Notes under the pieces: model-generated
The model's database searches: none
Told to the model about the DNA's origin: nothing
What the model saw: the letters and a program-made list of their open reading frames with translations, nothing else
Position numbers and translations under genes: made by a program
Part shown: piece by piece, positions 36,196 through 44,761 of the stretch
Layout of the letters: every line of letters starts with the position of its first letter
Position numbering within the stretch: position 1 is the first letter of the stretch
Source of the DNA: Regnicoccus_A sp014224355
Lineage (GTDB): Bacteria; Cyanobacteriota; Cyanobacteriia; PCC-6307; Cyanobiaceae
Direction of reading: 5' to 3'
Assembly (NCBI RefSeq): GCF_050920705.1
Contig: NZ_CP154799.1
Span: forward strand, 930,001 to 994,000
Length of the DNA: 64,000 nt

Positions 36196-38928
36196 ATGAA
36201 TTCTGCAGGCGTCGGATTGCGTGCCGGTATGTGGCTGGGTGCCGCCACCGCCCTGCTCACCTCGCTTCCCCTGGTGGTGTCACCTGTGCCTGCGGTAGCC
36301 CAGGCGTCCATCCGACAGGACGGTCTGCAGCTCAAGCTTCGTCGCCTGCCGGATGCTCTGGAACTGGTGATCCAGGATGCCGGCACCGGCAGCGATCTGC
36401 GTCAGCAGATGCAGGGCCAGGTGTGGGTCGGTGAGCTGCGCACCGGACAGATCCGTGGGCTCAAGGCCGGCCCCCAGTCGCTCTCGATGACCGATGCAGG
36501 CGTCGATTCGATCACCTTCGAAGGCACAGGCACTGAATTTCAGCTGAAGGTCACGCCGATGCCGGGGCGCAACCTGGGCACGCCGGTGGTGAGCAGCGAC
36601 GGTCGCGACCTCACCGTGCGCTTCAACGCCCCGCAACTGCCCGTGAGCCAGACGGCCCAGGTGAATCTGCGGGCACCCGCGCGGGTGCCGACGGCGCCCT
36701 ACGTGCCGCCCCTGCGGCCCCGGGCGGTGGCGCCCCCGTCGGGGGACATCGCCGTGGGCACGATGACGATCCGCAACCGCGGCTACCTCAGCCTCTACGG
36801 CCCGCCGGTGACCCTCACCACCCGTGCGGCCAATCCCCGTGACGTGCTGATGGTGCTGGCGCAGATGGGGGGGTATGGCTTCGCTTTCTCCGATCCCTCG
36901 ATGGCGGGGGGGATCAATGGTCAGGGGGCACCGATGCCTGCTCCTCCCGCCCCGGTGACGGTGGCGTTCCAGGGCGAGCCCTACGAGCGGGCCTTCAACT
37001 TCGTTCTGCTCTCCTCCGGGCTGCAGGCCCGCAAGGAGGGCAACACGATCCTGGTGGGATCCGACGTCCTGGGCAAGACCATCGGCCCTCAGATGTCGAA
37101 GGTGTACCGCCTCAATCAGGTGGGGGCCAATTCGGCGGCGGATTACCTGGCCAACCTCGGCGCTCAGGTCACCAAGACCAACACGATCACCACGGCTGTG
37201 TCCCAGGGCGTGCCGCTGGGGGCTCAGCCTGCCGGAACCGGGCTGAGTGCCACCTCCCAGAGCACCACCTCCACCCAGCAGACCGTGGAAGCCTTCGGGG
37301 CCTCCTCCGGGCCACTGGTGGGGCTGCGGGCCACCACCGATCCACGCCTGGGCACGATCACGATCGTGGGTGAGCCTTCGCTGGTGGCGATCGGCGAGCA
37401 ATACCTCAAGCAGCTGGATCTCCGTCAGCGCCAGGTGGCACTTTCAGTGAAAATCCTCGATGTGACCCTCACGAATGACACCGAGATCGACAACAGCTTC
37501 GCTTTCCGCTTTGGCAACAACTTCATCGTCAATGATGGCGGCCGGCTGCTGGCGGCCTTCGGGCGTAACCTTCCGGCCAATGCCGAGGATTTCAGCGACG
37601 CCAACACCCGTGAGTTCTTTGGCTCATCCTTGAGCTCTTCAAGTAATTCCCTGGTAAACTCCGGCAGTGATTCGACGTCGGGCTCAAGCTCAAGCAGCCA
37701 GTCTGGCAGTACGTCTGGATCTGGAACCGACTCCTCATTCAGTGAGGATCTCACCTTGTCGCTGAACAACGGCTGGTCGCTGAATCAGAACCAGATCAGT
37801 GACGTGAATCGTCAGTTGTTCCGCGAAACCGGTACGGAGATCCAGCCCTTTGATGTTGAGCGCTTCATCCCCAATCCCAATTTCAACGAAGGTGCTGAAG
37901 ACCCTGGCGACCGCTTCATCACTGTCACGGACACGGAATATCGCATCGTCCCGACAGGGCGCACCACGCGAGCCATCACCAATGACCTCACGTCCAGGAT
38001 TTCCCAGATCGTCTCGTCACAGGTCAACAGCGGCGTGAACATCGCCCGCAGTCGTGGAGGATTCTCCAATTCCGGCTCCAGCTCCAGCTCCAACTCGGGC
38101 AGAACAGGTTCGAACAACTCCCGTTCAGGCTCCGACACCATTTCGCAGTCTTCCTCCGACTCCTTCCAGAACTACTCCGGATCCAGGAGTCGCAACCCCG
38201 GCCTGAACTATCCCGACAACGAGTTCTTCAGCTTTCTGCAGGCTCAGATCGTCTCGGAGAATGCCAAGGTACTGGCCAGCCCCACCCTGATCCTCAGTGA
38301 GAATCCCGAAGTCATTGAAGGGGGTGCCAATGTCGGAGGGGGAGGCTTGGGAGGACAGGCCGGTGACACCTCCGGCCTCAGCCCGGCCACCATCGGCCGC
38401 ACCCGGGCCAATGAATCCTTTGTGACCGTGGGTCGCCAGGTGGTCTCGGCCTACGACGTCACCAACACGGCCAACGTGGGCACCAGTTGCGAGCCCACCT
38501 TCAGCACGGCGGGGCTCACCTTCGGTGCCCGGGTCTCGAAGATCGACGACAATGGGTTCGTGACCTTCACCCTCTCCCCGGCCATCTCGGGAGTGGTGGG
38601 CCGCCAGCCGGTGCCGGGCTGTGGCTTCATCGACATCCTGCGCCTGCGCCGCCTCGACACCGGCAGCGTGCGCGTACGCGACGGCCAGACCCTGATTCTC
38701 ACCGGGGTCATCTCTGACGATGATTTCCAGGTGGTCTCCAAGTGGCCCATTCTGGGTGATCTGCCTCTGCTGGGTCAGTTCTTCCGCAGAACAAACGGTT
38801 CGCGCAACAAAAATGAACTGGTGATTCTGGTGACCCCGCGCATCATCGATGATCAGCAGGGTGGCACCTATGGCTATGGCTACACCCCGTCAACCCGGGA
38901 TGCCCGCCGCTTGATCTACAGCCCCTGA
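36196..38928 (+). CDS. pilQ: PilQ-like secretin with Ser-rich insertions
   Basis: The roughly 910-residue outer-membrane secretin through which type IV pili exit has a signal peptide (LGAATALLTSLPLVVSPVPAVAQA) and an AMIN-like N-domain (LQLKLRRLPDALELVIQDAG). A secretin/TonB short N-domain follows (VTLTTRAANPRDVLMVLAQM), then an N-domain ending in VKILDVTLTNDTEIDNSFAF. The C-terminal secretin core carries LQAQIVSENAKVLASPTLIL, VRVRDGQTLILTGVISDDD and LPLLGQFFRRTNGSRNKNEL. Two Ser/Gly-rich stretches, about 470-515 and 610-668, interrupt the region before the core and are less GC-rich. ATG 36196 has AGGTG upstream; the open frame begins at 36121. It follows pilO by 84 bp. Confidence 0.88.
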   Translation: MNSAGVGLRAGMWLGAATALLTSLPLVVSPVPAVAQASIRQDGLQLKLRRLPDALELVIQDAGTGSDLRQQMQGQVWVGELRTGQIRGLKAGPQSLSMTDAGVDSITFEGTGTEFQLKVTPMPGRNLGTPVVSSDGRDLTVRFNAPQLPVSQTAQVNLRAPARVPTAPYVPPLRPRAVAPPSGDIAVGTMTIRNRGYLSLYGPPVTLTTRAANPRDVLMVLAQMGGYGFAFSDPSMAGGINGQGAPMPAPPAPVTVAFQGEPYERAFNFVLLSSGLQARKEGNTILVGSDVLGKTIGPQMSKVYRLNQVGANSAADYLANLGAQVTKTNTITTAVSQGVPLGAQPAGTGLSATSQSTTSTQQTVEAFGASSGPLVGLRATTDPRLGTITIVGEPSLVAIGEQYLKQLDLRQRQVALSVKILDVTLTNDTEIDNSFAFRFGNNFIVNDGGRLLAAFGRNLPANAEDFSDANTREFFGSSLSSSSNSLVNSGSDSTSGSSSSSQSGSTSGSGTDSSFSEDLTLSLNNGWSLNQNQISDVNRQLFRETGTEIQPFDVERFIPNPNFNEGAEDPGDRFITVTDTEYRIVPTGRTTRAITNDLTSRISQIVSSQVNSGVNIARSRGGFSNSGSSSSSNSGRTGSNNSRSGSDTISQSSSDSFQNYSGSRSRNPGLNYPDNEFFSFLQAQIVSENAKVLASPTLILSENPEVIEGGANVGGGGLGGQAGDTSGLSPATIGRTRANESFVTVGRQVVSAYDVTNTANVGTSCEPTFSTAGLTFGARVSKIDDNGFVTFTLSPAISGVVGRQPVPGCGFIDILRLRRLDTGSVRVRDGQTLILTGVISDDDFQVVSKWPILGDLPLLGQFFRRTNGSRNKNELVILVTPRIIDDQQGGTYGYGYTPSTRDARRLIYSP

Positions 38929-38950
38929 CCCCTCGTCGCCCGCCTGAGGA

Positions 38951-39772
38951 TCAGAAGGCCAGGGGGGCGAAGTATTTGACCGCCAGCGGTGCCAGCTGCT
39001 GGAAGATCGCCGTGGCGCTCTGCAGGAACTGGCCGCCCCAGCCATTGCCGGCACTGTTGCCCTGGGGATTCTTCTTGAGGTCTTCAGCCCCCTGGCGCAC
39101 CTGCTGGGCCACCTTGGTGTTGCCCTGTTTCTCGAACAGACTGGCGGCGTAGGTGAAGTCGGCGGCGGCCAGGTCGCGCTTGGCCTGCTCCGCCCGGCTG
39201 ATCCCCCGGGCCAGCCAGCTCAGGGCCGCGTCGGGCTGCTTGAGAATGGCCTGGTTGAAATAGGTTTCCGCTTCGCTGGCTTGGCCCTGCAGGGCTGCCT
39301 CCACGCCGGAATTGTGCAGATCGGCGTAGCTGCTGGCGCTTGGATTCACGCCAACAGCCTGTTTCCAGTGGCTGCGAGCCAGCCCGTCCACGTCAAGCAG
39401 CGCGCCACTGAGGTCGGATTCACGCAGATCCGTGCCCTCCAGCTGGGCACCACGCAGGTCGGCGCCGCGCAGGGAGGCCCCCAGCAGCGAGGTGAAGGTC
39501 AGGTCGGCTCCCTGGAGATTGGCGCCATCGAGCTGGGCGCGGCTGAGGTTGGCCCGCTGCAACTGAGCCTTGCTCAGGTCGGCGTCACGCAGGTCGGCAT
39601 GGACCAGATCCGCATCCTGAAGGCGGCAGCTCGAGCAGGCCCGCTGGTCGAGCAGCCGCATCACGTCGTTGGCGTCGGCGGCTTGCACCGCTCCACTCGT
39701 CAGCTGGGTGCTGGTGGCGAGCAGCAGAGCTCCCCTCAGAAGAGGGCGATGGGTTCGCAGCGAGGGCGCCAT
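38951..39772 (-). CDS. Secreted pentapeptide-repeat protein with TPR-like tail
   Basis: The roughly 273-residue protein has a signal peptide (LLRGALLLATSTQLTSGAVQA), then NDVMRLLDQRACSSCRLQDA and about 14 pentapeptide repeats of the A(D/N)Lxx type (LVHADLRDADLSKAQLQRAN and onward), forming a right-handed beta-helix. The C-terminal half is helical and TPR-like (AALSWLARGISRAEQAKRDL; ASLFEKQGNTKVAQQVRQGA). Its role is unknown; such proteins are abundant in cyanobacteria, often lumenal or periplasmic. ATG 39772 gives the signal peptide, and a longer start (39880) would overlap the preceding interrupted gene. Confidence 0.8.
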   Translation of the reverse strand: MAPSLRTHRPLLRGALLLATSTQLTSGAVQAADANDVMRLLDQRACSSCRLQDADLVHADLRDADLSKAQLQRANLSRAQLDGANLQGADLTFTSLLGASLRGADLRGAQLEGTDLRESDLSGALLDVDGLARSHWKQAVGVNPSASSYADLHNSGVEAALQGQASEAETYFNQAILKQPDAALSWLARGISRAEQAKRDLAAADFTYAASLFEKQGNTKVAQQVRQGAEDLKKNPQGNSAGNGWGGQFLQSATAIFQQLAPLAVKYFAPLAF

Positions 39773-39807
39773 GCCGGAGATGGTTGATGGAGGGTGAACT
39801 GGTGGAC

Positions 39808-40143
39808 TCAGAGGGCGGCCGCTGGAGCTGCCTTGACGCCGCGGGGTGCGATGCACCAGCGAGGGCCGATTTTCTTCCATACGTAGGCCGCCGGCAAGGG
39901 CTCCAGGCCCACCATCCCGGCGAACAACTGGTTGAGGCAGGGCTGGCCACTGGAGCAGGACTGGATGTTGCGTCCGTTCACCCGCTACACCGAGGCGTCT
40001 GGAGGTTGCGGTCCCTGGGTGAAGAACCGCTGCTCGGCCAGGCAGTAGGGGGCGGCCTGAACCACTGAGCCCATCAGGATTGCTGCAACTGAGAGGCCCA
40101 GCGTCACCCCGTTGGCGATGCCCCTGACCATGCCCAGGTCCAT
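39808..40143 (-). pseudogene. Small secreted Cys-containing protein interrupted by one amber codon
   Basis: This short gene is too broken for an ordinary ORF scan. From ATG 40143 the minus strand encodes a signal peptide (IANGVTLGLSVAAILMGSVVQA) and APYCLAEQRFFTQGPQPPDA up to Val52, then a TAG at 39985-39987. The same frame continues with NGRNIQSCSSGQPCLNQLFA, LPAAYVWKKIGPRWCIAPRG and a TGA at 39808, for 111 codons in all. The protein-like quality on both sides, with several Cys, indicates a single gene with a nonsense change (real or an assembly error). It lies directly upstream of the pentapeptide gene on the same strand. The function is unknown. Confidence 0.55.
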
Positions 40144-40256
40144 GGCCCTAGCTCCGGCAACCTGACGAACCGGATTATGGCAACCTCCTCACTGCCGGGC
40201 TGCTGATCGGTGGCCGCCGTTGCGTGGGGAGATCCTGACTGGTCCAGGCTGGGGGC

Positions 40257-41459
40257 ATGGGCTGTCAGGCAGGCATGGGCGGAGGACCAGCGGGGATAGG
40301 CACCGCTGAGCGTCACGGCGGCAATCTGGAGGCCGTTGCCCGGCGTCTGGGCTGCCGTCCCTCCGATCTGCTCGATGCCAGCGCCTCCCTGGTTCCCTTC
40401 GGCCCCCCCGCCAAGGTGCGGGGACTATTGGCGGGCCTGCTGCTCACGCCAGCCGGGAGGCCGTCGCCCCTGAGGGACTACCCCGACCGCGACTCCCTGC
40501 GGCTGCGCCAGGCCATCGCCGCACACCACGGGCTCGATTCGGCCGCCGTGCTGCCTGGAAACGGGGCTGCGGAGCTGTTCACCTGGCTGGCCCGCGACGC
40601 GACGGCGATGGGACGCAGCCTGCTGCCCACCCCCGGCTTCGCTGACTACCCCCGGGCCCTGGCCTGCTGGGGCGGGGCGTGGAGTCCCTGGCCGCTTGAG
40701 CTGCCGCTGCCGGGGCGACTGGCCTGGCCCCAGCCCCTGCCGACAGTCCCCGATGGTGACGTCCAGGCGGTGTGGATCACCAACCCCCACAACCCCACCG
40801 GGCAGCTCTGGAGTCGCGCCTCCCTGGAGCCGCTGCTGCAGCGCTTTGCGCTGGTGATCGTCGATGAGGCCTTCCTGCCCCTGGTGCCCGGCGGGGAGTG
40901 CCAGTCGCTGGTGCCGCTGCTCCCGGACCACCCCCGGCTGGTGGTGATCCGCAGCCTCACCAAGCTGCTGGCGATCGCCGGCCTTCGCCTGGGTTATGCC
41001 CTGGCGGATCCCGCCCGGCTGAGGCGCTGGGCCTCCTGGCGTGACCCCTGGCCGGTGAATGGCCTGGCGGCGGCCGTGGGGGAGGCCGTGGTGGGCGATC
41101 GGCGCTGGCAGGAACGTGTGCAGCGCTGGGTGGCAGTGGAGCGCCCCTGGCTGGAGCAGGGTCTGCAGCGGTTGCCGGGGCTCACGCCGCTGCCTTCAGC
41201 TGCCAACTTTCTGCTGGTGCGAGGGGACGCCTCCCTGGTGGAGCTGCGGGAGCGGCTGGAGTGCCATCAGCGGGTGCTGCTGAGGGATTGCCGCTCCTTT
41301 GCCGGCCTGGGGGAGTGCTGGCTGCGGATCGCCCTGCAGGACCGGCGTGGCAACCGACGGCTGCTGCGGGCCCTGCAGCAGGAGTGGGCGCCGTGGCATG
41401 ACGCCCTGGTTCCGGCTCAGTCGACCGCCAGCTCGCCCAGCAAGCCTGCCAGCCGCTGA
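40257..41459 (+). CDS. cobD: Class I/II PLP aminotransferase, CobD-like (threonine-phosphate decarboxylase)
   Basis: The roughly 400-residue fold-I PLP enzyme opens with HGGNLEAVARRLGCRPSDLL and DASASLVPFGPP, an opening seen in CobD (threonine-phosphate decarboxylase, for the aminopropanol arm of cobalamin). Later motifs are LPGNGAAELFTWLA, the ITNPHNPTGQL block, VIVDEAFLPL and the PLP-lysine segment RSLTKLLAIAGLRLGYA. The C-terminal Arg is in ECWLRIALQD. Histidinol-phosphate aminotransferase is a related alternative. The start is ATG 40257, or ATG 40275 a few residues later. The last 43 bp overlap the convergent murG gene. Confidence 0.78.
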   Translation: MGCQAGMGGGPAGIGTAERHGGNLEAVARRLGCRPSDLLDASASLVPFGPPAKVRGLLAGLLLTPAGRPSPLRDYPDRDSLRLRQAIAAHHGLDSAAVLPGNGAAELFTWLARDATAMGRSLLPTPGFADYPRALACWGGAWSPWPLELPLPGRLAWPQPLPTVPDGDVQAVWITNPHNPTGQLWSRASLEPLLQRFALVIVDEAFLPLVPGGECQSLVPLLPDHPRLVVIRSLTKLLAIAGLRLGYALADPARLRRWASWRDPWPVNGLAAAVGEAVVGDRRWQERVQRWVAVERPWLEQGLQRLPGLTPLPSAANFLLVRGDASLVELRERLECHQRVLLRDCRSFAGLGECWLRIALQDRRGNRRLLRALQQEWAPWHDALVPAQSTASSPSKPASR

Positions 41460-42496
41460 TCGGCTTCGCGCACCGCCAGGCGCTCCATGCCCGCCCGCAG
41501 GGTGTTGAGGGGGTCAAGGGAGCCGCAGGTGCCCCGCAGACGCGGCCCGAGCAACCGCCACACCGCCTGCTCCAGGGCCGGATGCTCCGGCTGGTGCTGC
41601 CAAACGATCACAGCGGCTCCGGCCGCGGCGGCGGCCTCGGCGTTGGCGTCCTGGTGGCGGTCGGCGGCCTGGGGAAACGGCACCAGAATTGTGGGGGTGC
41701 CGCAGACGGCCAGTTCGCTGAGGCTCCCAGCCCCCGCTCGGCTGATGGCCAGCTGGGCGTGCTGCAGCAGGCCTGGCAGTTCGTCGCTGAAGGGCCGCTC
41801 GATCGCCCCGCGGATCTGCAGGCTGCCGGCATCGGGATCGCTGCTGCCTGTGAGGTGCACCACACGGCAGCCGACGGCCACCAGCTTCGGCACCAGCGGC
41901 CGCACCATGCGGTTCAGGCCGAGGGCACCCTGGCTGCCGCCCATCACCAGTACCAGCGGTCCGGGCCCGTCGGGCACCCAGCTGGGCAGGGGAGCCGGCT
42001 GCAGGAAGGCCGCACGCACCGGGGTTCCCGTGACCAGTGGACGGCAGTGCGGCAGGCGCTCCGCCGCTTCGCGCAGCCCCACGGCCACCCGGCTGCAGTG
42101 CCGACCGAGCAGGCGGGTGACCCGGCCGGGGATCGCGTTGGATTCATGCAGAACCACAGGCACCCCGCACCAACGGGCGGCCAGGATCGCCGGGGCGGCG
42201 ATATAGCCACCGGTGCTGAAGACCAGGCCGATGCCCTCCCGCCGGATCAGCCGGCGCACCGCCACGCTGGAGGCGATCAGGCGCAGCAGTTGCCAGAGCT
42301 TGCGCAACCCCTTGCCCTGCAACCCTCCGGCGCGGATGGTGTGCAACGGGTAGCGGCTGGGCACGAGCTCCCGCTCGAGACGGTTGGGGACCCCCAGCCA
42401 CTGCACCTGCCACCCATCGGGCAAGGCCTCGGCCACGGCCAGGGCGGGAAACAGATGCCCGCCGGTTCCGCTGGCCGCGATCAGGAGCCTGGACAT
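41417..42496 (-). CDS. murG: UDP-GlcNAc:lipid I N-acetylglucosaminyltransferase MurG
   Basis: The 359-residue GT28 enzyme makes lipid II for peptidoglycan. The N-terminal glycine-rich loop reads LLIAASGTGGHLFPALAVAE, followed by VFSTGGYIAAPAILAA and VVLHESNAIPGRVTRLLG. The C-terminal domain has LVLVMGGSQGALGLNRMV, the SRAGAGSLSELAVCGTPTIL donor site, and VPFPQAADRHQDANAEAA. It is complete and of standard size. It is convergent with, and overlapping, the cobD-like gene. Confidence 0.97.
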   Translation of the reverse strand: MSRLLIAASGTGGHLFPALAVAEALPDGWQVQWLGVPNRLERELVPSRYPLHTIRAGGLQGKGLRKLWQLLRLIASSVAVRRLIRREGIGLVFSTGGYIAAPAILAARWCGVPVVLHESNAIPGRVTRLLGRHCSRVAVGLREAAERLPHCRPLVTGTPVRAAFLQPAPLPSWVPDGPGPLVLVMGGSQGALGLNRMVRPLVPKLVAVGCRVVHLTGSSDPDAGSLQIRGAIERPFSDELPGLLQHAQLAISRAGAGSLSELAVCGTPTILVPFPQAADRHQDANAEAAAAAGAAVIVWQHQPEHPALEQAVWRLLGPRLRGTCGSLDPLNTLRAGMERLAVREADQRLAGLLGELAVD

Positions 42497-42568
42497 GGAG
42501 CTTCACTGACGCGCTCGGCGCGCTACCGGGGCGCGCCTAACTTAAAAGGGCCGCCATGGCCCACCCGG

Positions 42569-43318
42569 ATGCCGCACCTCCGCCCGTTCCTGCTCGCGCT
42601 GTTGTCGGCCTCGATGGTCTTCACGCGTCCTGAGGCCATGGCCGCGCCACCGGGTCCTGCCCTTCTCCAGAACCTCGAGCAGGCGCTCAACAACGGCAGT
42701 CCCTCGGGGCTGACCGCACTTGTTGAGGCTGGACCTGGTCTGGATCCCGCCCTGCTGGAGGCCCGTTACAAGATCCTGCGCGACCGCTTCCCCGATGCGC
42801 GCTGGACCGTGACCAGCGGCGCTCCCCTGCGCGATGGTCGCCCCACCGTGGCGATCGCGGTGAGCGGCAGCCGCATGGAGGGTCCCTTCCGCTACAGCCT
42901 TCAGGCGGAGCAGCTGCTCGCCCTCAGCGCCAATGGTTCCCTGCTGAATGGCCAGGAATTGATTCGCGAAACCACCACCATGCGCAGCGGTGAGGCGAGC
43001 CTGCCGGTGAGCGTGCTGATTCCCGATGCGGTGCTCACAGGTCAGCGCTACGACGTGGACGTGGTCTTCGATGAGCCGCTCGATGGCGCCGTGGCCGCCG
43101 GCGGCATCGCCGCGATCACCCCGGAGCAGATCAGTGCTCTGGAAACCCCCGACCTCGAACTGGCAGCCCTCGGTGGCGGCGGTCTGTTCAAGACGGTGCA
43201 GGCGCCCCTCAAACCCGGCAGCCAGACCTGGGCCGTGCTGCTGGTTCATCCCAAGGGCATCGTGAGCACCACCAAGCGTGTGCGGGTGGTGGCCGACAAG
43301 GCCTCGCTCACTCCCTGA
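42569..43318 (+). CDS. Secreted conserved protein of unknown function
   Basis: The 249-residue protein has a signal peptide (HLRPFLLALLSASMVFTRPEAMAA) and an alpha/beta domain with LEARYKILRDRFPDARWTV and PTVAIAVSGSRMEGPFRYSL. An Ig-like beta region follows (GEASLPVSVLIPDAVLTGQR; YDVDVVFDEPLDGAVAAGG) and the end reads SQTWAVLLVHPKGIVSTTKR. The pattern suggests a periplasmic beta-sandwich protein, but I do not recognise the family with confidence. ATG 42569 was chosen because the signal peptide follows immediately. It is divergent from murG, and its 3' end overlaps the convergent dehydrogenase gene by 11 bp. Confidence 0.7.
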   Translation: MPHLRPFLLALLSASMVFTRPEAMAAPPGPALLQNLEQALNNGSPSGLTALVEAGPGLDPALLEARYKILRDRFPDARWTVTSGAPLRDGRPTVAIAVSGSRMEGPFRYSLQAEQLLALSANGSLLNGQELIRETTTMRSGEASLPVSVLIPDAVLTGQRYDVDVVFDEPLDGAVAAGGIAAITPEQISALETPDLELAALGGGGLFKTVQAPLKPGSQTWAVLLVHPKGIVSTTKRVRVVADKASLTP

Positions 43319-44246
43319 CCCCAGTGGGGTTGGTCTCAGGGCTGAACCATCGGGCCAGGGCCGAGACGTCCTCGTCGCCATGGCCGGCGGAGATCAGAGC
43401 ATCCTCGATTCCTGCCACGCGGGCACTGATCGGCAGCTCCACCCCTGCGGATGCGGCCGTCTCCAGAGCGATCCCCAGATCCTTGCGGTGCAGGGCCAGG
43501 CGAAAGCCCAGCGGGTAGGTGTTCTCGATCATCTGGCTGGCACGGTTCTGCAGGGCCCAGGAACCGGCGGCTCCGCCCTCGAGGGCCTCACAGACCTGCT
43601 GCAGTGGCAGGCCCTGCGCCCTGGCCAGCGCCAGGCCTTCCGCCAGGGCGGCATAACTCCCGGCCACCAGGATCTGGTTGACGGCCTTCACCTGCTGGCC
43701 TGAACCCACAGGGCCGAAGTGGCTGATCCGGGCGCCCACCACCTCCAGGAGGGGCCGGGCCCGATCCAGGTGGTCGCTGTCTCCACCACAGAGCAGTGAG
43801 AGTGTGCCGGCGCGGGCCCCCTCGGTGCCGCCGGTGACCGGGGCATCGAGGTAGCCCACCCCCAGCTCCCGCAGGCGGGCGGCCAGACGGCTGCTGGTGG
43901 CTGCGGAGATGGTGGAGAAATCGATCACGAGTGCCCCTGGGGCCACGCCTTCAGCCACACCGCCCTCGGCGAACAGCACGTCCTCCACGGCGAGGTCATC
44001 GCTGAGGCAGAGCGCAATCAGCTCGGATGAGGCCGCCGCCGCCGCCGGAGTGGCCGCCCTGATGGCGCCTCCAGCAGCCAGGGGCTCTTCCGCTTCACGG
44101 GTGCGGTTGTGGATGGTGAGGGGGAAGCCCGCCGCCAGCAGCCGCCCCGCCATCGGAGCCCCCAGGGCCCCGAGACCCAGGAAGGCCACCGCGGGGCGGT
44201 CAGGGTTGCCTTGTCGATCGGGGCCGTCCGGGAAAGATCTGGTCAT
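43308..44246 (-). CDS. NAD(P)-dependent 3-hydroxyisobutyrate-dehydrogenase-family reductase
   Basis: The roughly 312-residue beta-hydroxyacid dehydrogenase has the N-terminal Rossmann motif VAFLGLGALGAPMAGRLLAA and the substrate motif YLDAPVTGGTEGARAGTLSL. The catalytic lysine block is GQQVKAVNQILVAGSYAALA, and the C-terminal all-helical domain carries HRKDLGIALETAASAGVELP. Substrate could be tartronate semialdehyde, glyoxylate/succinic semialdehyde or hydroxyisobutyrate; sequence reading cannot decide. ATG 44246 or the upstream ATG 44270 are both usable. Confidence 0.88.
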   Translation of the reverse strand: MTRSFPDGPDRQGNPDRPAVAFLGLGALGAPMAGRLLAAGFPLTIHNRTREAEEPLAAGGAIRAATPAAAAASSELIALCLSDDLAVEDVLFAEGGVAEGVAPGALVIDFSTISAATSSRLAARLRELGVGYLDAPVTGGTEGARAGTLSLLCGGDSDHLDRARPLLEVVGARISHFGPVGSGQQVKAVNQILVAGSYAALAEGLALARAQGLPLQQVCEALEGGAAGSWALQNRASQMIENTYPLGFRLALHRKDLGIALETAASAGVELPISARVAGIEDALISAGHGDEDVSALARWFSPETNPTGVRE

Positions 44247-44293
44247 CGGTCCCACCGTTTCGGTTGGCATCTGGTGATACGGACTACGGGAGC

Positions 44294-44755
44294 ATGAAGG
44301 GGTCTGAAATCACCTCCGTCATGTCGCTGCTTCGAAACGTCCAGTTGCTTCTGCTGCCCCCGGCCGCCGTCACTCTGGCGATGCTGCTGCAGGTGGGCTC
44401 CGGCCATGCCCAGACCGAAGCCTCTCCCAGCACCCGGCCTGCGCCAGCACGGGTCAGGCTCACCCCCAGCCAGGAAGCTGAGCTGTACAAAGGGCAGCGC
44501 AGCCTTTCGCTACGGGCCCATGCCGAGCGGATCGCCATCCTGCAGAAGGGTGAGCGCTGCCTGAATGAGGCCAAGGACCTCGCAGCGCTCAGCGCCTGCC
44601 GCCGCAGCGAACGGCAAGCCAGGCGGGAGCTGATGGGGCGGACCCGGAACGAGGCCCGTGCCCTGCATCAGCGGCTGGGCTTGCCGATGCGTGAAGGCCG
44701 CCGCGGCAAAGGCGGCAAGGGCAGGGCCTGGGAGACGCCGGCCGATCAGAACTGA
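44294..44755 (+). CDS. Small basic secreted protein, unknown
   Basis: The roughly 153-residue protein has a hydrophobic signal segment (VQLLLLPPAAVTLAMLLQVG ending near GHAQ). The mature part is helical and basic with LTPSQEAELYKGQRSLSLRA, two cysteines (GERCLNEAKD and LSACRRSERQ) and a Lys/Gly/Arg-rich tail (REGRRGKGGKG). No known family was recognised. ATG 44321 (MSLLRN) is an equally good start. It is convergent with pgk, 6 bp apart at the ends. Confidence 0.6.
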   Translation: MKGSEITSVMSLLRNVQLLLLPPAAVTLAMLLQVGSGHAQTEASPSTRPAPARVRLTPSQEAELYKGQRSLSLRAHAERIAILQKGERCLNEAKDLAALSACRRSERQARRELMGRTRNEARALHQRLGLPMREGRRGKGGKGRAWETPADQN

Positions 44756-44761
44756 GCGACC

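Noticed and set aside
39773..39880. Longer N-terminus of the pentapeptide-repeat protein (start at 39880)
   Set aside because: The ATG at 39772 is followed directly by a good signal peptide, whereas the extra residues are Pro/Arg/Ser-rich and overlap the end of another probable gene.
39808..40143. Amber read-through or pyrrolysine at 39985-39987
   Set aside because: No pyl genes or suppressor tRNA are seen, and cyanobacteria are not known to use pyrrolysine. A point nonsense or sequencing error is simpler.
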